64,000 nucleotides of DNA, taken from positions 34,841 through 98,840 of the forward strand of contig JAAWBT010000005.1 of the NCBI GenBank assembly GCA_022792835.1. The letters run 5' to 3'. This DNA is from Lachnospiraceae bacterium (GTDB lineage: Bacteria; Bacillota; Clostridia; Lachnospirales; Lachnospiraceae). The notes under the pieces were generated by a model. The model was given only the letters and a program-made list of their open reading frames with translations, searched no databases and was not told the DNA's origin. The translations under genes were made by a program, and so were the position numbers. This document shows, piece by piece, positions 16,133-25,420 of this stretch (its first letter is position 1; the number at the start of each line of letters is the position of its first letter).

Positions 16133-16555
16133 CTACAAAAACACCACCGGTTCTTCCCGGTACTGAAGTTTGAGCACGAGATAAGGACAGGACGGCGATT
16201 TGGAAGCCGCCTCCTCCTTTGTCGGTCCCATGGATTCTGTCTCCAGGCAGATCGAGCCGCCCTGCAAATACAGATCTTTCACAGAAATACTGTACCCCCC
16301 GGATTCCTGCTGTCCCAGCCCGGTCACCAGATAAAGGAATCCATCGCAGGTATAGGTCAGCTTAAACTCTGCCTGCTTTTTTTCCTCGATAATGGTTTTT
16401 AATTCCGGCGGAATCTCCTCTTGCGTCACCACTTCGTAATCCAGTGCTTCTCTGTCGCCTGCTCCGCTCCCTTTCCCGCAGCCTGCCAAAAGGAAAACCG
16501 GAATAAGACAAAGCATCCAGATGCTCTGCCGCCTTCTTCTCATCCGCATTTTCAT
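16133..16555 (-). CDS. Lipoprotein with PrcB C-terminal-like domain
   Basis: A 140-residue predicted lipoprotein. After a basic start (MKMRMRRRRQSIW) comes a hydrophobic stretch ending in the lipobox LLAGC. The C-terminal half, GGYSISVKDLYLQGGSICLE followed by SPSCPYLVLKLQYR, resembles the PrcB C-terminal domain, a small beta-domain named from a spirochaete protease complex. The ATG at 16555 is chosen over upstream ATGs because it follows AGGAGG and starts the signal peptide directly. It precedes the sipL-like gene by 9 bases and may be co-transcribed with it. Function unknown. Confidence 0.8.
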   Translation of the reverse strand: MKMRMRRRRQSIWMLCLIPVFLLAGCGKGSGAGDREALDYEVVTQEEIPPELKTIIEEKKQAEFKLTYTCDGFLYLVTGLGQQESGGYSISVKDLYLQGGSICLETESMGPTKEEAASKSPSCPYLVLKLQYREEPVVFL

Positions 16556-16636
16556 CGCCTTTCGTCCTCCTTGACCATTCTTCTTCCAATCTATGCGGAT
16601 AAATTTTCTTCTATGCAAAAAACCGGTTCCACAAGG

Positions 16637-17140
16637 TCAAACTGTGGAACCGGCTGCCTCTCTGGCCGCCTTCTTTTCTTCTTTTAGCCGCACTCTCAAA
16701 TTTTTGAAAAAATCTTTCAGCAGTGCAGAACATTCCTCCTCCATCACTCCCCGTACCACCTTTACCTGGTGGTTAAACTCCGGCATCTCAAGGAGATTCA
16801 AAATCGAGCCCGCGCACCCTGCCTTGGGATTCATACAGCCAATCACCACTTCTGTCATCCGCGCCTGAACCAATGCTCCTGCGCACATCTGGCAAGGTTC
16901 CAGAGTCACGTACATGGTACATCCCTCCAGTCTCCAGTCTCCCAATTTTTTGCTGGCCCGCCTGATGGCCTGGAGTTCTGCATGAGCCAGCGTGTTTTTG
17001 TCCGTCGTCCGCCTGTTGTAGCCCCTGGCAACAATCTTATCCTCACAGACGATCACGCAGCCTATTGGTACCTCTCCCATGAGAGCCGCCTTTTTTGCCT
17101 GCTTAATGGCCTCCTTCATATAGTGATCTGCACTGTTCAT
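16637..17140 (-). CDS. tadA: tRNA-specific adenosine deaminase
   Basis: A 167-residue zinc deaminase that converts A34 to inosine in tRNA-Arg(ACG). The motifs HAELQAI (zinc His and proton-shuttling Glu) and PCQMCAGALVQAR (zinc Cys pair) are intact, with KNTLAHAE and GCMNPKAG typical of TadA. The ATG at 17140 follows AGGGGCGAC and is preferred to one 27 codons upstream that would run into the neighbouring peptidase gene. The C-terminus is rich in Lys/Arg. Not to be confused with the Tad-pilus ATPase, which has the same symbol. Confidence 0.95.
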   Translation of the reverse strand: MNSADHYMKEAIKQAKKAALMGEVPIGCVIVCEDKIVARGYNRRTTDKNTLAHAELQAIRRASKKLGDWRLEGCTMYVTLEPCQMCAGALVQARMTEVVIGCMNPKAGCAGSILNLLEMPEFNHQVKVVRGVMEEECSALLKDFFKNLRVRLKEEKKAAREAAGSTV

Positions 17141-17153
17141 TTTGTCGCCCCTG

Positions 17154-18509
17154 TTATCTGGCCCGGAAAATCCCATATCCGCGGCCCGACTGATTATTAA
17201 GAACCGTCTCAATATCGTCATAAGTCACATTCGTATTGATCCCGGGATTATTTACGATTATTTTTCCTTCCTCCGTGAGCCCTGCCAGAACCACATAATG
17301 ATACACCGTCGCATAACGTCCCCCGTCTCCTCCCGGTTTCATGGACATAACAATCTTTGCACCATCCTCCAGCGCGCCAAGAATTTGTTCTTTGGAGAGC
17401 GGCGCTGTGTCTGCCTGTACCAAAAGGCCGTAATCCGCTGCCGCCGCGCTGCACATTTTACCCCCGTAGGACCCCTGCTCTCTGCTCCGGTAAGCATCCT
17501 GGTCATATCGCTTTGACACCTCTGAGGGCGTGATCCGTTCCCCCTTAAAATAAGATACCACCATGGCTATGGCCGTCGGACAACAGGCATCGCTGGCAAG
17601 AGTTCCGCTTCCGAAGCTCTCTGCCCCCCACTCCGCTGCCCCCTGTTTATAAAAGGGCACCGGCGTATAGAGCAGGCTCCCCGCCTGACGCTTTTCCAGC
17701 TCTGTCCAAAAGGAAGCCTCATCAAGCTCCATGAGTCTGTCGCATTCTTCCCGTTTTTCCTGAGTCCAGCCTTCCCACTCCACGGGAATCCGAAAACTAT
17801 AATAATCCGTATCGTAAATCTCTTCCCGCGAGCGGTTCCTCAATATGACCGCCACTCTGCATTTCCCCCTAAGCGCATCGCCTGCATGCTCCACCGCATC
17901 TGCCAGCGAAGTGCTGGAAAGGCCCAGAAAGTCCGCTGCCGCACCAGAAAACGGCAAGAGCTGATCTATCGCTTTCTCCTGATATTTCGTCCCGACGACG
18001 TCATAGGTATAAGTTTGTTCCCACAAATGATCCGCGTACCACTGGCAGACAATTCGATTATAAAAAGTGTACTCCCGGCATACTGCTGTCATCGCCAGTA
18101 TTTGTTTTGACGTATCCTGGAATCCTTCTTCATGCAGGAAATTTTGATCTTCTGCCAAAATTCCGGCCTCCGCCATTTTCTGAGACTGCTTTTCCCAAAA
18201 AACAGTTTCCCGATTCTGGATAAAATCCCACAGGGCAATCAAATCCGCTGTTCCCACCATCTCCTGAAAATTATCGTTTACAGGAAATGGGCTTTCACTC
18301 TCTTTATGCTGTTCTTCTGTCTGGCCATTTTCCATCTCTTTCTGCCCGCCTGTTTCGGCCTGCCCGTTTTCGGGCACTGTCTTTCCCGGCCCCACCAAGG
18401 TATCTCCAATTTCAGAGACCGCAAGCGCTGGGAAACCGGCTCCGGCCACTCCTGTCAAAAAAGCTGCCAGAAGGAACGCTGCTACTGTCTTTTTTCTCTT
18501 CTTTTTCAC
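17154..18509 (-). CDS. Secreted C39-like cysteine peptidase
   Basis: A 451-residue exported protein. The signal peptide is KKKRKKTVAAFLLAAFLTGV up to about residue 30, followed by a Gln/Glu-rich linker and a helical middle. The last 170 residues form a papain-like C39-type domain: ASDACCPTAIAMVVSY with the catalytic Cys, YHYVVLAGL with the His, and VNNPG with the Asn/Asp. The middle region TYDVVGTKYQEKAIDQLLPFS is reminiscent of lysozyme-like transglycosylase parts, but I do not claim that. GTG is the start and overlaps the TGA of the upstream coiled-coil gene, so the two are probably expressed together. Substrate unknown. Confidence 0.8.
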   Translation of the reverse strand: MKKKRKKTVAAFLLAAFLTGVAGAGFPALAVSEIGDTLVGPGKTVPENGQAETGGQKEMENGQTEEQHKESESPFPVNDNFQEMVGTADLIALWDFIQNRETVFWEKQSQKMAEAGILAEDQNFLHEEGFQDTSKQILAMTAVCREYTFYNRIVCQWYADHLWEQTYTYDVVGTKYQEKAIDQLLPFSGAAADFLGLSSTSLADAVEHAGDALRGKCRVAVILRNRSREEIYDTDYYSFRIPVEWEGWTQEKREECDRLMELDEASFWTELEKRQAGSLLYTPVPFYKQGAAEWGAESFGSGTLASDACCPTAIAMVVSYFKGERITPSEVSKRYDQDAYRSREQGSYGGKMCSAAAADYGLLVQADTAPLSKEQILGALEDGAKIVMSMKPGGDGGRYATVYHYVVLAGLTEEGKIIVNNPGINTNVTYDDIETVLNNQSGRGYGIFRAR

Positions 18510-19594
18510 TTTACGTTTTTATATATCTGCTGAGCTTCCGTAAGGCTGGAAGCCATCCCCTGGTTTAAAATATCAATCAACTTGTCCAATTTATCCTGAT
18601 TCATAAACTCTTGTCCGATGTACGGGCCATACTCATCTGTAAATGTAATGGTTTTTTTCTGAAGACTGCTTCCCATTTCCCGGCTGGCTGCCGTTACCTG
18701 TTTTAGCTGACCGGCAAGCGTTTCTAACTTCATCCGATTGTTTTCCACAATCTCCTGCTCCAATGTTGCTCTCGTCTGATTTTCAAAAACTCCCAGGGCT
18801 TCCTGTTTCCGCTTAGCCAGCTCTGAAAGCTCTGTCTCGATTTTTGAAATTTCTTTGTCATACTTTCCCAGGTTATAAACAGACTCGTTTTTATCCTTCT
18901 CAATTGCCTTAATAATTACCCGGATCTTCCGCTTATTGGCTTCAATCATATCCCGGTTTTTTCTGGCATCCCGCATAATCTCCAGGTGATTCACCTTTGT
19001 ACGATTATTTATAATAATATAAATCCCGCATAAAACCAAAATCACTGCCACATAGATAAGGATCAGCATCCACGGCGCCTTTTTGGGAATCAAGAGATAA
19101 ATCCCACAGGGAAGTGCCAAAAAACAGATCAAAAATGTGAGCAGGAAAATCAAAACCTCTTTGAGCCCTTTTGTAAAATACAGAGCATAATAAAATTTTG
19201 TATTACATATACCCGGAATCCCATTCTGACGAAAAGTCGTCGAATTCTGGAGCTTTAACTGACGGTTTTCTTCTCGAAGCTGCGCCGTTTCGTTGTTAAT
19301 CCGCTCCTTTACCCCCTGATTCTTTGCTTTCTCCCGGCGTACTCTTGCCTTTTTCAGCTTATCCTGAGTTTTGCTGATTTCACGGTCATAACTCAGAGCA
19401 ATCTCATCTTTACGTTTTCGAACAGTTGAGGCAATTTCATCCTCAACTGCCTTTTTTTCCGACGCCAGTGCCCGCGTCAGGCGCTTTTCTTCTGACTGCA
19501 GACGGAGACTTTTGGCCCGCTCTGCCTCCAGCTGGGCAAGCGCAGCCTTCGCTTCCGTGAGAAAGCCCACGTTATCCTGTATTTCCCTTGCCAT
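18506..19594 (-). CDS. Coiled-coil membrane protein, unknown function
   Basis: A 362-residue protein not recognised as a named family. Residues 1-130 are a long charged coiled coil (EAERAKSLRLQSEEKRL...), then two closely spaced membrane segments (EVLIFLLTFLICFLALPCGI and APWMLILIYVAVILVLCGIY), then a second coiled coil to the end. Both coiled coils would face the same side. The ATG at 19594 follows AGGAGGATAACC and is preferred to one 11 codons upstream. Its stop overlaps the GTG of the secreted peptidase gene, so the pair form an operon; a role in the envelope is a guess from this. Confidence 0.75.
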   Translation of the reverse strand: MAREIQDNVGFLTEAKAALAQLEAERAKSLRLQSEEKRLTRALASEKKAVEDEIASTVRKRKDEIALSYDREISKTQDKLKKARVRREKAKNQGVKERINNETAQLREENRQLKLQNSTTFRQNGIPGICNTKFYYALYFTKGLKEVLIFLLTFLICFLALPCGIYLLIPKKAPWMLILIYVAVILVLCGIYIIINNRTKVNHLEIMRDARKNRDMIEANKRKIRVIIKAIEKDKNESVYNLGKYDKEISKIETELSELAKRKQEALGVFENQTRATLEQEIVENNRMKLETLAGQLKQVTAASREMGSSLQKKTITFTDEYGPYIGQEFMNQDKLDKLIDILNQGMASSLTEAQQIYKNVK

Positions 19595-19729
19595 GGTTAT
19601 CCTCCTGTATATTGCCTGTTTTTTCATTTGTTAAAACAGCCAGTTTTTTCGCTCCTGAAGGACTCGTTTTTATTATTATACTACATAATATTCTATTTGT
19701 GTGATAAATTTGAAATAGATTTTAGCTGG

Positions 19730-19758
19730 TTGTCAGTCCGGACAGAAAATGGTATACT
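19730..19758 (+). promoter_or_regulatory. Sigma-A promoter
   Basis: TTGTCA (19730-19735), 17-base spacer, TATACT (19753-19758), about 30 bases before the small gene at 19788. Confidence 0.85.
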
Positions 19759-19787
19759 GAAACGGACCGCTGAAGGGAGGCCGTCTT

Positions 19788-20057
19788 ATGTTCCGTATCT
19801 GGGGAAAAGAATTCCACAATAATCATCTTTTAAAAGACATTGTAATCTGCAACGATGATCCCACGCTCAACCGCACCCGCAAAGTGTTTAAGGCGCTGGA
19901 GGAAATCTGTGTGGCCTTTGACTTGAGTGTGCCGATCTGGCTGGATTCCACTGTGGAAGATTTTAAACGGCATTCCAAATGCCGCTTTACTGCAGACAGT
20001 TTTATTGAACAGATCGACTTTGATTTTCTGGAATTGCAGGTGATCGAAGAGGATTAA
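19788..20057 (+). CDS. Conserved-looking small cytosolic protein, unknown
   Basis: An 89-residue acidic protein of unrecognised family. It has a GGGAGG ribosome site, its own strong promoter and a perfect terminator, so it is a real monocistronic gene. The sequence (FRIWGKEFHNNHLLKDIVIC, then TRKVFKALEEICVAFDLSVP) suggests a small alpha/beta fold with no membrane segment or signal peptide. No catalytic motif is visible. The single Cys residues are not arranged as a metal site. Confidence 0.8.
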   Translation: MFRIWGKEFHNNHLLKDIVICNDDPTLNRTRKVFKALEEICVAFDLSVPIWLDSTVEDFKRHSKCRFTADSFIEQIDFDFLELQVIEED

Positions 20058-20065
20058 AATATTTT

Positions 20066-20098
20066 TAAAGCCCCCGGCAAAATCACCGGGGGCTTTCC
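20066..20098. terminator. Bidirectional terminator
   Basis: AAAGCCCCCGG and CCGGGGGCTTT form a perfect 11-bp stem with a CAAAATCA loop between the small gene and pgi, which converge here. Confidence 0.9.
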
Positions 20099-20113
20099 AT
20101 GTCTAAACAGAAA

Positions 20114-21457
20114 TCATAACCGGGCCAGCAGCGCTTCTCTCTGCTCTTCATAGCCGGGCTTTCCAAGCAGCGCAAACATATTCTTCTTATAACTCTCCAC
20201 ACCAGGCTGGTTGAAGGGATTCACGCCCAAAATGTAACCGCTGACACCGCAGGCAAACTCATAGAAGTAGAACAGTTCTCCCAGGAAGAACTCGTCCTGC
20301 TTCGGGACAGAAACCTTCAGATTAGGCACCTGGCCGTCAGTATGAGCCAGAATGGTCCCGTTCATGGCGTTCTTATTGACAAAATCCATATTCTTTCCGG
20401 CCAAATAGTTTAATCCGTCCAGATCTTCGTCCTCTGCTTCAATAAAAATTTCCGCTGCCGGAGTCTCCACGCAGATCACCGTCTCCATCAGGTTTCTGGA
20501 GCCGTCCTGGATGAACTGTCCCATGGAATGAAGATCCGCCGTCAGATCTACCGCTGCCGGGAAGATTCCCCTCTGATCTTTCCCCTCACTCTCTCCATAG
20601 AGCTGCTTCCACCACTCTGCAACATAATGGAGACTGGGTTCATAATTGGCCGTAATCTCAATGCATTTTCCTTTTCTCAAAAGAATATTCCGGACTGCCG
20701 CATACTGCAGGGCATCGTTGGACTCAAATTCGTTGTTCAATGCTCTCTCTCTTCCGGAAGCCGCACCTGCCATCAGCTTGTCGATATCCGCACCGCTGAC
20801 TGCGATGGGAAGAAGGCCCACTGCCGTCAACACGGAAAAACGCCCGCCCACATCGTCAGGAACCACAAAGGTTTCATAGCCTTCTTTCTCCGACAGGGTC
20901 TTTAAGGCGCCTCTCGCCTTGTCCGTGGTAGCGTAAATTCTGTTTTTTGCTTCCTCTGCGCCGTATTTCTCCGTGAGGACTTTTTTCAGAATCCGGAAGG
21001 CAATCGCAGGCTCTGTGGTAGTTCCCGATTTGGAGATCACATTGATTGAAAAATCCTTTCCCTTAAGAAGTCCAATCAGATCGCTCATATAAGTGGTACT
21101 GATATTGTTGCCCACAAAATAGATCTCCGGAGTTTTTCTCTCCTCCTTTGACATACAATTATAAAAATTGTTTTTCAAAAACTCGATGGCCGCCCTGGCT
21201 CCAAGATAAGAACCACCGATTCCAATCACCAAAAGCACATCTGAGTCAGATTGAATCTTTGCCGCCGCTTTTTTGATTCTCGCGAATTCTTCTTTATCAT
21301 AATCCACCGGCAAGTCAATCCATCCCAGAAAATCGTTTCCCGCCCCCGTTCTGGATACCAACACTTCTTTTGCGTCAAGCGCCAATTTTTTCATATTCTT
21401 GATCTCATCTTCAGAAATAAACGGCGCCGTCTTACTGTAATCAAATGTTACCTGCAT
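20114..21457 (-). CDS. pgi: Glucose-6-phosphate isomerase
   Basis: A 447-residue Pgi of the short Firmicute type, interconverting glucose-6-phosphate and fructose-6-phosphate in glycolysis. Visible motifs are [34 protein letters not shown] (sugar-phosphate binding) and [19 protein letters not shown], plus [20 protein letters not shown]. The ATG follows AAGGAGAAAAAGG. It has its own promoter (TTGCGA-17-TATAAT) and stands alone between convergent and tandem neighbours. No anomalies. Confidence 0.97.
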   Translation of the reverse strand: MQVTFDYSKTAPFISEDEIKNMKKLALDAKEVLVSRTGAGNDFLGWIDLPVDYDKEEFARIKKAAAKIQSDSDVLLVIGIGGSYLGARAAIEFLKNNFYNCMSKEERKTPEIYFVGNNISTTYMSDLIGLLKGKDFSINVISKSGTTTEPAIAFRILKKVLTEKYGAEEAKNRIYATTDKARGALKTLSEKEGYETFVVPDDVGGRFSVLTAVGLLPIAVSGADIDKLMAGAASGRERALNNEFESNDALQYAAVRNILLRKGKCIEITANYEPSLHYVAEWWKQLYGESEGKDQRGIFPAAVDLTADLHSMGQFIQDGSRNLMETVICVETPAAEIFIEAEDEDLDGLNYLAGKNMDFVNKNAMNGTILAHTDGQVPNLKVSVPKQDEFFLGELFYFYEFACGVSGYILGVNPFNQPGVESYKKNMFALLGKPGYEEQREALLARL

Positions 21458-21506
21458 ACCTTTTTCTCCTTTTTATAAACCCTCACTTTCTGAGGTATTT
21501 GTAATT

Positions 21507-21535
21507 ATTATACAAAATTACCATCTGCTTCGCAA
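21507..21535 (-). promoter_or_regulatory. Sigma-A promoter of pgi
   Basis: On the minus strand TTGCGA (21535-21530), 17-base spacer, TATAAT (21512-21507). Confidence 0.85.
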
Positions 21536-21547
21536 GGGCTAACAGGG

Positions 21548-22438
21548 CTATTCATACAAATATTCCTGAATGATGTCTTCGATCAGACGTTCTTCCTCCT
21601 CTGTCAGCTTCCGCCCTCTTCCATTCCCCTTTCTCCCTGCTGCGATCCGTTCCAGGCTGTTTCGTAAAAGCTGCGCGTCCTGTTCCCGTCCGGCGGCTTC
21701 CTCCAGCCTCCTAAGCTCGTCCGTTTTCTCTGCCTGGAAAGTTGCCGCTCCTGTTCCCTCTGAATACCTTCTGCCAATAAGAGCATCCACTTCCGAAAAA
21801 GCATTTGCAATATCCTCTTTGGTAAAAATCTGGTCAGCCTCCTCCTCTGTATCCAGCATAGTACTCTCCACAAACGCTCCCTCCATCCCCCCTCCTTCTG
21901 GCGCCAAAGCTGCTGTCTGGCCGATCTCCAGACGACCTACCAGCGTATTCTCAAAATAATCGCGGATATATAAAAGAAGCCGGCCCCTCTTTCCTTTCGT
22001 ATTACACAGCTCTTCCCACAAAGCCATTGCTCCCCCTAAGAGAACCCCGGAGGCCGCATAGAGAACCACTATTTTCATGCTATCCGCATACCAGTAAGTC
22101 ATAAACGCCGCTGTCAGCCCACCCAGACACACAAATGCTGCCGCCAGACTATTAAATCTGGACAAACGGGACAGACGAATTCCCATAAAACGGTACTGTC
22201 CGAAATTTTTCTCCACATATACAGGTATGTTACCCACCCCTTTACCTGCCCGATATGTATTTTCAAATTTCAGCTTCCACTGCTTCAAATATTTATCCTT
22301 CGCGGTTCCCATATTCTGTGACTGTTTAATCAATGTCCTGTATCTTCCGTTCACCAGAAGTTTACTTAAAACTCCCAGTACACTCACTACCAGCATGACA
22401 TAAAACACATTTCCTGTCTCCAAAAATTCCAATACCAT
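21548..22438 (-). CDS. Membrane protein of unknown function
   Basis: A 296-residue protein not recognised. The first 30 residues form a membrane segment (NVFYVMLVVSVLGVLSKLLV), and residues 95-145 hold two more (FNSLAAAFVCLGGLTAAFMT; IVVLYAASGVLLGGAMALWE). The C-terminal half is cytosolic, Glu-rich and helical, with KLTEEEERLIEDIIQEYLYE at the end. It has a GAAAGGGGAATC ribosome site. It is alone between mtnN and pgi on the same strand. The layout, N-terminal membrane anchor plus charged tail, is seen in clostridial Tad/secretion accessory and envelope proteins, but no assignment is possible. Confidence 0.75.
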   Translation of the reverse strand: MVLEFLETGNVFYVMLVVSVLGVLSKLLVNGRYRTLIKQSQNMGTAKDKYLKQWKLKFENTYRAGKGVGNIPVYVEKNFGQYRFMGIRLSRLSRFNSLAAAFVCLGGLTAAFMTYWYADSMKIVVLYAASGVLLGGAMALWEELCNTKGKRGRLLLYIRDYFENTLVGRLEIGQTAALAPEGGGMEGAFVESTMLDTEEEADQIFTKEDIANAFSEVDALIGRRYSEGTGAATFQAEKTDELRRLEEAAGREQDAQLLRNSLERIAAGRKGNGRGRKLTEEEERLIEDIIQEYLYE

Positions 22439-22612
22439 GATGATTCCCCTTTCTCATCCGGACTGTCTCCGGTTTTTCGGTTTTGCCCCGGAGCCTTTCA
22501 CCGCTTCCGGAGATTGTCCCCATTGTATACCAAAGAGTCGTTGGATGAGAAGGAAAATCGTTCGTATTTTTCCGACAGGAATTTCCATGAACCTTCATCT
22601 TGAAGGCTGTTT

Positions 22613-23311
22613 TTAAAGGTTCAGGTCCTTTACCATGGCCCTCATGAGCGCAACTGTATGGGAAATCGCTTTTGACTCAAACTCTGGATAATCCATAGAG
22701 GCACTTCCGTCTGCCTTATCAGAAATCGCCCGGATAATCAAGAAGGGGATTCCATTCAGGTAAGCGGTCTGTCCGATGGCCGCGCCCTCCATCTCTGTAC
22801 AACAACCACCAAAAGTCTTCACCAGCCAGTCCTTTTTCTCACTGTCTGCGATAAACTGATCCCCGCTTAACACACGGCCTCTGAAGGTTTTGATATCTGG
22901 ATTCACCCTGTTACAGCACTCCTCCGCACACCTGAGAAGGCGTTCATCTGCCAAAAATGCCAAAGTATCCATTCTGGGTATCTGGCCAGCCGGATACCCG
23001 AAGGCTTCTGCCTCCACATCATGCTGAAGAGTGTCCGTGGAAAGAACAATATCCCCAATGTCAATCTGCGTCTGCAAAGATCCTGCAATCCCTGTATTGA
23101 TCACTGCGTCCACTCCATAGACATCCGCCAGAATTTGGGTGCAGATCCCCGCATTGACCTTTCCAATTCCACTCCGTACCACCACCACCTGGCGCCCTTC
23201 AAAAATACCCTTAAAGAAGTTCATGGAAGCTCTCGTCTCTACAGAAACCTCTTCCATCATCTCCTTTATCTGATCGACCTCTTCCTCCATAGCTCCAATG
23301 ATTCCAATCAT
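22613..23311 (-). CDS. mtnN: 5'-methylthioadenosine/S-adenosylhomocysteine nucleosidase
   Basis: A 232-residue MtnN/Pfs that removes adenine from methylthioadenosine and S-adenosylhomocysteine. Recognisable parts are IGIIGAMEEEV at the start, VNTGIAGSL, the base-binding TEMEGAAIGQTAY with its catalytic neighbours, and IIRAISDKADGSA with the catalytic Asp. It is monocistronic behind a near-consensus promoter. It recycles sulfur and supplies S-ribosylhomocysteine; no luxS is seen nearby. Confidence 0.96.
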   Translation of the reverse strand: MIGIIGAMEEEVDQIKEMMEEVSVETRASMNFFKGIFEGRQVVVVRSGIGKVNAGICTQILADVYGVDAVINTGIAGSLQTQIDIGDIVLSTDTLQHDVEAEAFGYPAGQIPRMDTLAFLADERLLRCAEECCNRVNPDIKTFRGRVLSGDQFIADSEKKDWLVKTFGGCCTEMEGAAIGQTAYLNGIPFLIIRAISDKADGSASMDYPEFESKAISHTVALMRAMVKDLNL

Positions 23312-23363
23312 TTTGTTTTTCCTCCTGTCTTTTTATCCCCTGCTTCCAAGGTTTTCTTTCCCT

Positions 23364-23392
23364 ATTATATCCTCTGAGGAAGGACCTGACAA
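23364..23392 (-). promoter_or_regulatory. Sigma-A promoter of mtnN
   Basis: On the minus strand TTGTCA (23392-23387), 17-base spacer, TATAAT (23369-23364). Confidence 0.9.
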
Positions 23393-23446
23393 GAACCATA
23401 GAATCCTAACATAAAAAGTGTAATTTCCTTTTTGTCTGTTTTGTGT

Positions 23447-23452
23447 TATACT
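23447..23452 (+). promoter_or_regulatory. Extended -10 promoter of the TSCPD/murG unit
   Basis: TGT-TATACT gives an extended -10; the -35 region (TTTCCT) is weak. The AAAGGAGG ribosome site of the first gene follows closely. Confidence 0.55.
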
Positions 23453-23477
23453 GGCCTGAAAGGAGGTAATTGCCACT

Positions 23478-23726
23478 ATGAATACTTATAAGACTCACGG
23501 CGTATGCAGCCGCGAAATTCGTTTCGAAATTGAAGATGGAAAGATCAAAGCGGTACAGTTTGTCGGCGGATGTGCCGGAAATACTCAGGGGGTTGCCAGA
23601 CTGATTGAAGGCATGGATGTCAGCGAAGCCATTCGGCGCATCGATGGCATCGACTGTGCTGGACGTGGGACCTCATGTCCGGATCAGCTTGCAAAAGCCT
23701 TAAAGGAATATCAGGAAACTCATTGA
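23478..23726 (+). CDS. TSCPD domain protein (TIGR03905 family)
   Basis: An 82-residue small protein with the full family pattern: YKTHGVCSREIRFEIEDG, VQFVGGCAGNTQGVARLIEG, and CAGRGTSCPDQLAKAL, containing the TSCPD signature. Related domains occur at the C-terminus of some ribonucleotide reductases and as free proteins; the Cys residues may bind metal. It is the first gene of a two-gene unit with murG, 14 bases apart. Function is not known. Confidence 0.9.
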   Translation: MNTYKTHGVCSREIRFEIEDGKIKAVQFVGGCAGNTQGVARLIEGMDVSEAIRRIDGIDCAGRGTSCPDQLAKALKEYQETH

Positions 23727-23740
23727 TTTAGGAGCAGACC

Positions 23741-24808
23741 ATGAAAAAAATCATATTGACCGGCGGAGGAACCGCTGGGCATGTCACCCCAAATCTGGCC
23801 CTGATCCCCGCACTCTCGGAGCAGGGTTACGATATTCGCTACATTGGTTCTCTGAATGGAATTGAAAAAGAACTGATCGAAAAAGCCGGAATTCCCTATG
23901 ATGGGATCTCCTCCGGTAAACTGAGACGTTACTTCAGCCTGAAGAACTTTACAGACCCCTTCCGCATTTTGCGAGGATACATTCAGGCAAGAAAAATCTT
24001 GAAACGGCAGAAACCAGACGTGATTTTTTCCAAAGGCGGTTTTGTCGCCGTCCCGGTTGTCCTTGCCGCAAAAAAACGCCGTATTCCAGTTATTATCCAT
24101 GAATCTGATATGACGCCGGGTCTGGCCAACAAACTGTGCATTCCCTCCGCCAGAAATGTCTGCTGTAACTTTCCGGAAACCTTAAAGTATCTTCCGAAAG
24201 AAAAATCAGTTCTGACCGGTTCTCCTATCCGAAAAGAACTTTTAAACGGTTCCCCTTTAACCGGGTTCCGTTTTACAGGCCTTTCTTCTGAAAAACCGGT
24301 CCTGCTTGTCATAGGCGGAAGCCTGGGCTCCGTCCGGGTCAACACAGCCATTCGAAGCATCCTCCCTGAGCTTTTGAAATCCTGGCAGGTGATTCATTTA
24401 TGTGGTAAGGGAAATCTGGATGAATCCTTAAAAAACCGGAAAGGCTATGTCCAGTATGAATATGTCAGCGCTCAGCTTAAAGATCTGTTCGCTATTTCCG
24501 ATCTGGTGATCTCCCGGTCCGGCGCCAATTCGATCTGTGAGATTCTGGCCCTTAAGAAGCCAAACATCTTGATCCCCCTGTCCGCTGCTGCCAGCCGCGG
24601 CGACCAGCTTCTCAATGCAGAGTCCTTCCGGAAACAAGGCTTCAGCGAGGTGCTTGAGGAAGAGGCTCTGACCGATCAGTCACTTCTTGCCCTGATCGAA
24701 AAAGTCCACACCCACAGACATGATTATATAAAAGCCATGGGGGCAAGTCAAACTGCCGATTCTATCGGTACAATCATAAAACTTTTGAATGAGGCAGGCG
24801 GTTTTTAA
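23741..24808 (+). CDS. murG: Undecaprenyl-PP-MurNAc-pentapeptide GlcNAc transferase
   Basis: A 355-residue GT28 glycosyltransferase that adds GlcNAc to lipid I to form lipid II at the inner face of the membrane. The N-terminal glycine loop is TGGGTAGHVTPNLALIPALS; further marks are FSKGGFVAVPVVLAA, HESDMTPGLANKL, VIGGSLGSVRVN and SRSGANSICEILAL. The ATG follows TTTAGGAGC. It sits outside a division/cell-wall cluster, behind the TSCPD gene, so it may be a second MurG copy, as some clostridia have; I cannot verify that from this window. The stop codon is inside the terminator stem. Confidence 0.92.
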   Translation: MKKIILTGGGTAGHVTPNLALIPALSEQGYDIRYIGSLNGIEKELIEKAGIPYDGISSGKLRRYFSLKNFTDPFRILRGYIQARKILKRQKPDVIFSKGGFVAVPVVLAAKKRRIPVIIHESDMTPGLANKLCIPSARNVCCNFPETLKYLPKEKSVLTGSPIRKELLNGSPLTGFRFTGLSSEKPVLLVIGGSLGSVRVNTAIRSILPELLKSWQVIHLCGKGNLDESLKNRKGYVQYEYVSAQLKDLFAISDLVISRSGANSICEILALKKPNILIPLSAAASRGDQLLNAESFRKQGFSEVLEEEALTDQSLLALIEKVHTHRHDYIKAMGASQTADSIGTIIKLLNEAGGF

Positions 24809-24815
24809 CCGCCTG
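24795..24815 (+). terminator. Terminator overlapping the murG stop
   Basis: CAGGCGGTT (24795-24803) and AACCGCCTG (24807-24815) form a perfect 9-bp stem with a TTT loop, then TATTTCTTG. The murG TAA lies inside the hairpin. Confidence 0.75.
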
Positions 24816-24845
24816 TATTTCTTGTTATATGGAAATCCCTCTGTA

Positions 24846-25265
24846 TCATTTCAATTCTTTTTTTATACAATCGGCAAGTCCGGCCAATTCTTCTTTAGAT
24901 GGAGAGCCTGGTTCCCAGCTTACCATCCTCGGTCCCCCCTCATACCTGGGGATCACGTGCATATGAAAATGAAATACGGTCTGGCCTGCTGCCTCTCCAT
25001 TGTTCTGAACCAAATTAAAACCTGCGCAGCCAAGGCTCTTTTTCATGGCCGTTCCGACCTTCGCAGCCAAAGCGAGCACCTTTGATGACGTCTCCTCATC
25101 CAGATCTGTCAAATCCGTAAAGTGATTCTTTGGCAAGATCAGCGCATGTCCTTTTGATGCAGGGCCCAGATCCAGAATAACCCGGAACTGCTCGTCCTCA
25201 TAAATGGCTGCCGCCGGAATCTCTCCGTTTGCTATTTTACAAAAAATACAAGTTTCATCTCTCAT
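24846..25265 (-). CDS. HIT-family hydrolase
   Basis: A 139-residue histidine triad protein of the Hint type. It begins CIFCKIANGEIPAAAIYEDE and ends with the triad HFHMHVIPRY; zinc-binding CxxC is in CIFCKI. Family members hydrolyse aminoacyl-AMP or nucleotide phosphoramidates. It is a single gene converging on murG. Nothing unusual. Confidence 0.95.
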   Translation of the reverse strand: MRDETCIFCKIANGEIPAAAIYEDEQFRVILDLGPASKGHALILPKNHFTDLTDLDEETSSKVLALAAKVGTAMKKSLGCAGFNLVQNNGEAAGQTVFHFHMHVIPRYEGGPRMVSWEPGSPSKEELAGLADCIKKELK

Positions 25266-25420
25266 GGTCTTTTCTCCTATTCCTCAAATCTTTGAAAGCC
25301 TCACATCCTGCGCTCTGCAGTCAACGGCAAACTGTTTGTCTCTGACTATAGTTTACCTTTCCCCCATCCATTTGTAAACGCTTCTTCGTAAAAGTTTTCC
25401 TTCTGTATTAAAAGCCCTGC

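Noticed and set aside
14795..16402. 535-codon open frame on the plus strand
   Set aside because: It is antisense to the sipL-like gene, is rich in His/Phe/Leu as typical mirror frames are, and has no ribosome site.
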